The translations under genes and the position numbers were made by a program. A DNA stretch of 40,174 nucleotides from Marivirga sp. ANT-B6. Lineage in GTDB: Bacteria; Bacteroidota; Bacteroidia; Cytophagales; Cyclobacteriaceae. Numbering within the stretch: position 1 is the first letter of the stretch; each line of letters begins with the position of its first letter. The notes below the pieces were generated by a model. It searched no databases. It was given only the letters and a program-made list of their open reading frames with translations, and had not been told where the DNA came from. The stretch spans positions 1 through 40,174 of the forward strand of contig LXQK01000184.1 of the NCBI GenBank assembly GCA_001683905.1, read 5' to 3'. This document shows, in pieces, positions 34,948 through 40,174 of the stretch.

Positions 34948-35232
34948 TTAAAGGGCTTGTGAAATTAAATGATGCAAGGCCGAAATTTTTTCAACGACGG
35001 CAACATCTGTTCCATCATGGTTGTTTTCGGGCTGCATGGCATCTACCAGGCAGTCAAACGCAACCATCGCTAATAAGTCTTGCTTATCATCAATGCCAAA
35101 GCGGTCTCTGTAGGCCTTCATTCTTTCGTTGATTTGCTTACCTGCAGCCCGTATCTTGGCCTCGTCCTCTGCTTCTACCTTCATCGGATATTCTCTATCC
35201 GCAATTTTTATTTTTACTGAAAGTTCTCCCAT
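34948..35232 (-). CDS. zapA: Cell division protein ZapA
   Basis: ZapA binds and bundles FtsZ at the division ring. I use the ATG at 35232 (MGELSVKIKIADREYPMKVE, 94 residues). The frame also opens at a GTG at 35256 overlapping the upstream gene, but this adds a non-conserved octapeptide. The globular head (residues 3-45) is followed by the conserved helix QINERMKAYRDRFGIDDKQDLLAMVAFDCLVD, characteristic of ZapA. The gene lies 16 bp after a small coiled-coil protein gene and downstream of pheT, and precedes rny. Confidence 0.9.
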   Translation of the reverse strand: MGELSVKIKIADREYPMKVEAEDEAKIRAAGKQINERMKAYRDRFGIDDKQDLLAMVAFDCLVDAMQPENNHDGTDVAVVEKISALHHLISQAL

Positions 35233-35248
35233 TGAGATAGTTTTAAGA

Positions 35249-35551
35249 TTAGTCACTCAAATGAGCTATACACTTATCAATTTCTTTGATATACTCGTTA
35301 ATTGTTAACCTAAGTTGGTTAGCGTCTTCCTGGTCTTTACCCACCGCTATACTATCTACAATTTTAGTGATTTTAATTTGATTTTGAAAACTATTTATTT
35401 TCTCTTCCCGGTTTTGAAGGGCCCTCCGCAGCTCTACATTTTCCCCCTTCACATGTTCCAGCTCTCCTTTCAGCGACCCATGTTCATTAAGCAAAAGCAT
35501 GAGCTTTCGTTCTAAGGTTTGAAGTTCCAGTGTTAGTTTCTCCTTGTTCAT
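35249..35551 (-). CDS. Small coiled-coil protein upstream of zapA (ZapB-like in form)
   Basis: The 100-residue product has no signal or membrane segment. Residues 1-60 form a clear heptad coiled coil (LELQTLERKLMLLLNEHG, then LKGELEHVKGENVELRRAL and NREEKINSFQNQI). The C-terminus reads VDSIAVGKDQEDANQLRLTINEYIKEIDKCIAHL. It starts 1 bp after the pheT stop region and ends just before zapA, so it is co-expressed with a division protein. Size and coiled-coil nature recall ZapB, ZapA's partner in proteobacteria, but I see no sequence identity and make this only as an analogy. Such proteins are conserved at this position in Bacteroidota. Confidence 0.82.
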   Translation of the reverse strand: MNKEKLTLELQTLERKLMLLLNEHGSLKGELEHVKGENVELRRALQNREEKINSFQNQIKITKIVDSIAVGKDQEDANQLRLTINEYIKEIDKCIAHLSD

Positions 35552-35552
35552 A

Positions 35553-37967
35553 TTATTTCCTGATTATAGCACCTAGGTTTTTCTCAAAAGAACCCATTAG
35601 GCTTTCCATGGTTTTATCTATGGCCTGATCGGTCATTGTTTTATTTTTATCTTCAAGAATAAAACTTAAAGCATATGCTTTCTTCCCCTGCTCGATTTTT
35701 TCACCCTCATATACGTCGAACACATTGATACTGGTAATGTATTTCTGTTTTGTGGCGTGTACTACAGCTTTCACGTCATCGAACATGATGTGCTTGTCGA
35801 TAACAAGCGAAAGATCACGTCTTACCTCAGGAAATTTTGATACTTCGTGTAGCATAAGGTTTTCATCTTTCATTCTTAAGAGCTGGTCCCACCGAATATC
35901 GGCATAAAAAACACTCTGCTTTACGTCGGTGAGCCTGGTAAGCTGGTCATCAACCTTTCCAAGCCTGGCCAAAACATTTTTACCTTTCATAATTTCCAGC
36001 CCATAGCTAAAGCCACCCCCATGTAAAGGCGCGTTTTGATAAGCTGTTATGTTAAATCTAAGCAAAATTTTATCAACTATAGCAGCCATATCATAAAATT
36101 CGACACGCTTATTTTTCACCTGCCAGGATTCCCCCTGCAGTTCTCCCGTTAAAAATATAGCCAGGTGACTTTCTTCGACGTATTTTGCGTGTTTTTTGGA
36201 ATAATGTTTCCCAAATTCAAAAAGCTTCAAATCTTTCTGCCGCCTGTTTTGGTTGTGGGCAATTACTTCAAGGCCAGAGAACAATAGGGTTTGACGCAAC
36301 ACGGCAAGGTCTTCACTCAGGCTATTGAGAATGGTCACATTTTCATCAGGGTTCAAACCCGTCGCTTTTTCAGCATACAGAGGCTTGGTCAGGGAGTTGG
36401 TGATGATTTCAGAAAAGCCAGAAGCAGCCAAAAGATCTGAAATCTTTGACTGGATCTTGTTTTTGTCCGTCGCAGGAAATTCTGCCAGATAGTCGCTGCT
36501 GAGAAAATCTTGTACTTCAATATGATCATAACCATATATGCGCAACACCTCCTCTACGATATCCGCTTCACGTTGTACGTCTACCCGATAAGCTGGAACT
36601 TCAGCCGTAAAGCCCTGCGCTGTTTTATCCCTTATACAAATTTCCAGGCCTTCCAGAATTTGTAAAACCCGTTCCTCAGGGATTTTTTTTCCTATAAGTC
36701 GATCGATATTTTTGTAAGTTACCTTGATTTGAAAGGGAGGTATTTTTTCAGGGTAGACGTCGATGATATCAGAAGATATATAACCTCCTGTTAGTTCGAC
36801 GATGAGCATTGCCGCTCTTTTCAAGGCAAAGACCGTCATTTCAGGATCTGTACCCCGCTCAAACCGGAACGAAGCATCAGTCTTTAAGCCATGTTGCTGT
36901 GCAGTTTTTCTGATAAAATCTGGAGAGAAGCAAGCACTTTCCAGGAAAATATTGGTTGTGCTTCCACTTACACCTGAATGGAGACCTCCAAAGACACCAG
37001 CAATGCACATGGCGTTTTCCGCGTCACATATCATCAGATCCTGACCACTTAGTTTTCTTACCTTTTCATCAAGGGTTTGAAAGGTGGCGCCTTCCTTACT
37101 TGTTTTTACGATGATTTGGTCACCAGTGATTTTAGCCGCATCGAAGGCGTGTAATGGTTGCCCTAATTCGTGAAGCACATAATTGGTGACATCTACCACA
37201 TTGTTAATAGGGGACAATCCAATAGACATCAATTTGCTTTTAAGCCAGGCAGGAGATTCTTGTATAGTCAACCTCGAAATCGTCAACCCAGAATAGCGGG
37301 GGCAGGCCGAATAATTTTCTACTGTTACAGCGATAGGTTTCTCATGGTTCTGCACCTTAAATTTATCCAGGTTGGGCAAGGAGACTTTTTCACCTGTTAA
37401 TGCTTGCAGATCCCTCGCCACGCCCAGGTGTGAGGCGGCATCAGCTCTGTTGGGTGTGAGGCCTATTTCGAAGATAGCATCACTTTGCAAATTAAAAAAT
37501 GCCGCTGCAGGAGTACCGTTTGGCAGCTGCGTGTCAAGGACCAGGATGCCAGCGTGCGATTGACCCAGGCCTATTTCATCTTCAGCACAGATCATGCCTT
37601 CGGAAACTTCTCCCCGAATTTTAGCTTTCTTAATCGTAAATGCTTCTCCTTTAGATGGATATAGCGTTGCGCCTACCTTTGCCACTACGACTTTCTGCCC
37701 TATCGCCACGTTTTCAGCACCACATACTATAGGCACTATTGTATGATCTCCCACCTCAACGGTCGTTATTTTTAACTTGTCTGCTCCGGGGTGTTTCTTA
37801 CACGTCAAAACTTCACCAATGACTATACCGTGTAACCCCCCTTTTACCTGTTCAAAAACTTCCACGCTTTCTACCTCAAGGCCTGATGCAGTAAGTAAAG
37901 CAGCTATTTCATCGGCAGGTTTTGTAATAGCTATCAATTGCCTGAGCCAGTTTAAGGAAATCTTCAT
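35553..37967 (-). CDS. pheT: Phenylalanyl-tRNA synthetase beta subunit
   Basis: Beta subunit of the (alpha beta)2 enzyme charging tRNA-Phe. The 804 residues show the N-terminal MKISLNWLRQLI, an OB-fold tRNA-binding domain (~40-150, GIVIGEVLTCKKHPGADKLKI, then IVCGAENVAIGQKVVVAKVG), and the B3/B4 region (LTPNRADAASHLGVARDL). The B5 domain follows (ERVLQILEGLEICI), then a class II-like core, and a C-terminal anticodon-binding FDX-ACB domain (SKFPEVRRDLSLVIDKHIMF). Length matches the family. The alpha gene pheS is not in the window, as usual in Bacteroidota. A TATTTTTG box lies 35 bp upstream. It heads the run coiled-coil, zapA, rny. Confidence 0.97.
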   Translation of the reverse strand: MKISLNWLRQLIAITKPADEIAALLTASGLEVESVEVFEQVKGGLHGIVIGEVLTCKKHPGADKLKITTVEVGDHTIVPIVCGAENVAIGQKVVVAKVGATLYPSKGEAFTIKKAKIRGEVSEGMICAEDEIGLGQSHAGILVLDTQLPNGTPAAAFFNLQSDAIFEIGLTPNRADAASHLGVARDLQALTGEKVSLPNLDKFKVQNHEKPIAVTVENYSACPRYSGLTISRLTIQESPAWLKSKLMSIGLSPINNVVDVTNYVLHELGQPLHAFDAAKITGDQIIVKTSKEGATFQTLDEKVRKLSGQDLMICDAENAMCIAGVFGGLHSGVSGSTTNIFLESACFSPDFIRKTAQQHGLKTDASFRFERGTDPEMTVFALKRAAMLIVELTGGYISSDIIDVYPEKIPPFQIKVTYKNIDRLIGKKIPEERVLQILEGLEICIRDKTAQGFTAEVPAYRVDVQREADIVEEVLRIYGYDHIEVQDFLSSDYLAEFPATDKNKIQSKISDLLAASGFSEIITNSLTKPLYAEKATGLNPDENVTILNSLSEDLAVLRQTLLFSGLEVIAHNQNRRQKDLKLFEFGKHYSKKHAKYVEESHLAIFLTGELQGESWQVKNKRVEFYDMAAIVDKILLRFNITAYQNAPLHGGGFSYGLEIMKGKNVLARLGKVDDQLTRLTDVKQSVFYADIRWDQLLRMKDENLMLHEVSKFPEVRRDLSLVIDKHIMFDDVKAVVHATKQKYITSINVFDVYEGEKIEQGKKAYALSFILEDKNKTMTDQAIDKTMESLMGSFEKNLGAIIRK

Positions 37968-38001
37968 GTTAAAATCGCTTTTATTGATCGGTATAAGAGG
38001 G

Positions 38002-38009
38002 CAAAAATA
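38002..38009 (-). promoter_or_regulatory. Candidate -7 box for pheT
   Basis: Reads TATTTTTG on the minus strand, matching TAnnTTTG, 35 bp before the pheT ATG. No clear -33 TTTG. Confidence 0.4.
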
Positions 38010-38021
38010 AGTAATTTTAAA

Positions 38022-38132
38022 ATGAAGCTGGCTGCATTGCCGGATTTAATTTATCAGCTTGAAAGGCGGCTATCTACTGGCTCGATGTTAAACGATAAGA
38101 TGAAGGAGGTGCGGAGAGATTTGGGCAACTAA
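38022..38132 (+). CDS. Possible 36-residue small protein (unrecognised)
   Basis: An ATG-to-TAA frame encoding MKLAALPDLIYQLERRLSTG, then SMLNDKMKEVRRDLGN. It reads like an amphipathic helix rather than random AT-rich sequence, but there is no good ribosome binding site and no family match. It could be a real microprotein, a gene remnant or chance. Confidence 0.22.
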   Translation: MKLAALPDLIYQLERRLSTGSMLNDKMKEVRRDLGN

Positions 38133-38164
38133 TTAATAGCGGAAGCTCTGAGCAGGGACAAGAT

Positions 38165-38206
38165 GCAAAAACAAAACAAAGGGCCACCTGTGAGCACAGG
38201 TGACCC
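38165..38206 (-). terminator. Intrinsic terminator downstream of the DUF1684 gene
   Basis: On the minus strand GGGTCACCTGTG pairs with CACAGGTGGCCC (38206-38181), 12 bp with one wobble and a very short loop. TTTGTTTTGTTTTTGC follows. Confidence 0.8.
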
Positions 38207-38388
38207 TCGTTCATTCATTTTCAATACCAGCAGCGTTTCGTTTTTCCCTGATAAATGCGGTCTTGCAGTTGTGTGCGGAAACGACGGCTGCTATCCATAA
38301 GGGGTATACAAAAATAATGAGGGACTGAAGGAAGGTAAGGGGGAAGAATTGAAATTTTATCGACTGGTTTAAATGACCATTTGGGGCT

Positions 38389-39048
38389 TTATTTGTCTTT
38401 ATAAACCTTTTCACCGGCATATACAGCTATTGGTAGATTATTTTCTCTTGGGGGTAGGGGGCAGCTATAATCGCCATTATAGGCGCAATATGGGTTATAG
38501 GCGAGGTTAAAATCTATCACCAGGCTTTTTCGCGCTGGTATATCCAGGTCGAGGTATCGGCCTGCACCATAAGTTTCCCTACCACTGGTTTCATCAGAAA
38601 AAAGCAATAAAAGCTGGTCTTCGCCTTCGCCAGCAGTTTGGCGAAGTAAAAGAAGTCGCTGGTCGGTACCCCCTAAGGTAAAGGTGGCGTAGCCATATTT
38701 TTCGTAAATATCTTCTTCTCCTTTGCTGGTAGCCAGAACCAAGGTTTCCTTTTGGTTCAACTTTTCTATTAGGGCGTTCACTTTATAGGCTGGATCGGGT
38801 GAATAATAGCTGAGGCCTTTGAAATTTTCTTTTTCCACTTTCGTAAAGGGCGATAGGTCAGACGTGGCCATAAAGGCTTTTTGTTCGGTTCTTTTATTTT
38901 GAATCTGTTGAATATAGTCTTCTTTTGTTGCTCCTCCCCAAAAGGAATAGCCTATGATAAGGATGACCAGGGGGATTAATATCAACCACAATAATTTTTT
39001 CTTACCCATTGATTGTTGTATCGTTATTTCCGATGCGTTGTAGGACAT
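38389..39048 (-). CDS. DUF1684-family membrane-anchored protein
   Basis: The 219-residue product has one N-terminal transmembrane helix (residues ~19-37, LLWLILIPLVILIIGYSFW) and a DUF1684 domain. The conserved core near the C-terminus reads LFSDETSGRETYGAGRYLDL then DFNLAYNPYCAYNGDYSCPLPP, where the TSG-x2-TYG-x-GR and DFN-x-AYNP-x-CAY motifs define the family. The family has no established biochemical function. Its ATG overlaps the radC stop (TAATG), indicating translational coupling. An internal ATG (MGKKKLLW, residue 14) is a possible alternative start closer to the membrane helix. Confidence 0.87.
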   Translation of the reverse strand: MSYNASEITIQQSMGKKKLLWLILIPLVILIIGYSFWGGATKEDYIQQIQNKRTEQKAFMATSDLSPFTKVEKENFKGLSYYSPDPAYKVNALIEKLNQKETLVLATSKGEEDIYEKYGYATFTLGGTDQRLLLLRQTAGEGEDQLLLLFSDETSGRETYGAGRYLDLDIPARKSLVIDFNLAYNPYCAYNGDYSCPLPPRENNLPIAVYAGEKVYKDK

Positions 39049-39752
39049 TATAAGATCCCTTCATCGGCAAAACTAAAATAGGCATTATCCGTGAAAATCA
39101 GGTGATCTAATACCGGTATTTCTAATAAGTTTCCTCCTTCCTTGAGTTTTTTGGTAAGCTGGATGTCTGCCTGGCTAGGCTTTGTATTGCCAGAGGGGTG
39201 GTTGTGCATTAGGATAATGGAGCAGGCCCGATGTTCCAAAGCAGCCTTAAAAATCACCTTTGGATCAGCCACTGTTCCTGCCATACCTCCTGAACTGATG
39301 GGGACTTTCTTAAGCACATCGTTTGCCCTGTTGAGGATGAGGATCCAGAAAAGCTCATTTGGCTGGTCTAGTAGCTCGGCTTGCATACATTGGTAGGCGT
39401 CGTGGCTGCTGGTTATGCGAGTTCTTTTACTATGGTCGCTATCCTTTCGTCGCCGCCCCAGTTCGAGGGCGCTCACAATGCTGATGGCTTTTGCTTCGCC
39501 AATACCCTTAAATTTTTGAAGGTCGCTGACAGACATCCTCGCCAGCTCATGCAGGTTATGGTTTACTTCTTTTAAAATTAGCTTTGAAAGATCTACGGCG
39601 CTTAGGGAGCGGGTTCCTGAGCCGATTAGAATACCGATAAGTTCTGCGTCGGATAATGAGGCCTTTCCTTTCAACAGGAGTTTCTCCCGCGGGCGATCTT
39701 CTTCGGCCCAGCTTAATATTTTAAGGTTATGGGAAGGTTTTTCGGCGTCCAT
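39048..39752 (-). CDS. radC: DNA repair protein RadC (JAB/MPN domain)
   Basis: The 234-residue protein has an N-terminal UPF0758 segment (LKILSWAEEDRPREKLLLKG, then LSDAELIGILIGSGT) with a helix-hairpin-helix (LQKFKGIGEAKAISIVSALEL, ~79-99). The C-terminal JAB domain has the metalloprotease-like signature HNHPSGNTKPSQAD and the catalytic-type Ser/Glu neighbourhood (EHRACSIILM). RadC was named from a repair phenotype, and its true biochemical role remains unsettled. It is coupled to the DUF1684 gene and separated from rpsT by a strong terminator. Confidence 0.95.
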   Translation of the reverse strand: MDAEKPSHNLKILSWAEEDRPREKLLLKGKASLSDAELIGILIGSGTRSLSAVDLSKLILKEVNHNLHELARMSVSDLQKFKGIGEAKAISIVSALELGRRRKDSDHSKRTRITSSHDAYQCMQAELLDQPNELFWILILNRANDVLKKVPISSGGMAGTVADPKVIFKAALEHRACSIILMHNHPSGNTKPSQADIQLTKKLKEGGNLLEIPVLDHLIFTDNAYFSFADEGIL

Positions 39753-39819
39753 CTCTAATAGAAGCTTTTTTCCCTGTAAAAGGTTTAAGTCCTATATGAT
39801 GGTGTAAAGAGTTGGTTTT

Positions 39820-39867
39820 GAAAAAAATAAAAAATGGCTTTACCTCATCCAAAGGTAAAGCCATTTT
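39820..39867 (-). terminator. Strong intrinsic terminator of rpsT
   Basis: A perfect 14-bp stem AAAATGGCTTTACC / GGTAAAGCCATTTT (39831-39844 and 39854-39867) with a 9-nt loop. On the minus strand it is followed by TTATTTTTTTC. Confidence 0.9.
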
Positions 39868-39898
39868 AGGCTCTGGCAGCGCCAGAAAATAAGCTATA

Positions 39899-40150
39899 TT
39901 ATAAACTATTCACCAGGTGAGCTAGTTTCGATTTATTATTGGCTGCCTTGTTTTTGTGGATAACGTTCTTTTTGGCAAGTCTGTCCAGCATAGAAGACAC
40001 TTTCTTGTAAAGATCCTGTGCTTCCACCTTATCAGTGGTTTCTTTCAATCTTTTAATGAAAGTTCTCGTCGTTTTAGCCTGGTATCTGTTTCTTAAACGT
40101 TTAACGTTATTCGCCCGGATTCTCTTTAATGCAGATTTATGATTTGCCAT
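39899..40150 (-). CDS. rpsT: 30S ribosomal protein S20
   Basis: Binds 16S rRNA early in small-subunit assembly. The 83-residue, highly basic, helical protein begins MANHKSALKRIRANNVKRLRN and continues with TRTFIKRLKETTDKVEAQDLYKKV, LDRLAKKNVIHKNKAANNKSKLAHLV, the classic S20 pattern. Length is standard. It has its own strong terminator, so it is probably monocistronic. Its promoter lies beyond the right edge of the window. Confidence 0.97.
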   Translation of the reverse strand: MANHKSALKRIRANNVKRLRNRYQAKTTRTFIKRLKETTDKVEAQDLYKKVSSMLDRLAKKNVIHKNKAANNKSKLAHLVNSL

Positions 40151-40174
40151 GAATGATTTTAATATATGGTATTA

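Larger units (their letters stand above)
37968..38388. other. 421-bp intergenic region upstream of pheT
   Basis: It contains the pheT -7 box at 38002-38009, a plus-strand 36-codon ORF at 38022-38132, and the terminator of the rpsT-side genes at 38165-38206. A minus-strand 69-codon frame (38420-38211) has one hydrophobic stretch but overlaps the DUF1684 gene. I see no RNA gene. Confidence 0.5.

Noticed and set aside
38211-38420. 69-codon minus-strand frame with one hydrophobic segment
   Set aside because: It starts inside the DUF1684 gene, has no distinct ribosome binding site, and T-rich sequence readily gives hydrophobic frames. It ends just before the terminator, so it is not fully excluded.

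Overview
This 40 kb window is chromosomal DNA of a Bacteroidota bacterium, most likely a gliding or cytophaga-like member. The evidence is a gldH-type gliding lipoprotein gene coupled to ricT, a GWxTD-domain protein, WG-repeat and FadL-like outer-membrane proteins, numerous lipoproteins, an archaeal-type ProRS ending in tyrosine, and promoters matching the Bacteroidota -33 TTTG / -7 TAnnTTTG consensus. It is mostly a housekeeping region. I saw no tRNA or rRNA genes, CRISPR array, insertion sequence or prophage.

Layout. 1-3.3 kb: the 3' end of a shikimate kinase gene, apparently frameshifted at the window edge, then two envelope genes on the minus strand (a FadL-like porin and a very low-complexity lipoprotein). 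3.4-7.5 kb: proS, then an NfeD-like gene with two tandem FloA/flotillin paralogues, closed by a strong terminator. 7.6-10.4 kb: a lipoprotein metalloprotease and a WG-repeat exported protein, convergent. 10.6-14.3 kb: hemA, divergent from a sodium:neurotransmitter-family symporter that overlaps a 49-residue MetS-like small subunit. 14.4-20.4 kb: a membrane-anchored triple helix-hairpin-helix protein, a 1390-residue superfamily 1 helicase carrying a recent 144-bp internal tandem duplication, and an overlapping lipoprotein. 20.4-25.6 kb (minus): recQ, purD, ricT, gldH. 25.9-28.0 kb: kpsF and manC (sugar-phosphate precursors for the cell surface). 28.0-30.0 kb (minus): GWxTD gene and rlmB. 30.2-33.2 kb: a methyltransferase, a 654-bp gene-free stretch with a candidate small RNA, a small secreted protein, and sucD. 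33.3-38.0 kb (minus): pheT, a coiled-coil protein, zapA and rny. 38.4-40.2 kb (minus): rpsT, radC and a DUF1684 protein.

The genes serve translation (proS, pheT, rlmB, rpsT), tetrapyrrole, purine and TCA metabolism (hemA, purD, sucD), DNA repair (recQ, radC, SF1 helicase), RNA decay (rny), division (zapA) and the envelope (floA pair, kpsF, manC, gldH, lipoproteins). I did not find a clear new multigene system. The items most worth a second look are the candidate small RNA near 31.3 kb, the helicase duplication and its degenerate nuclease-like C-terminus, the FloA pair with a truncated second copy, and a possible short antisense transcript between recQ and kpsF.
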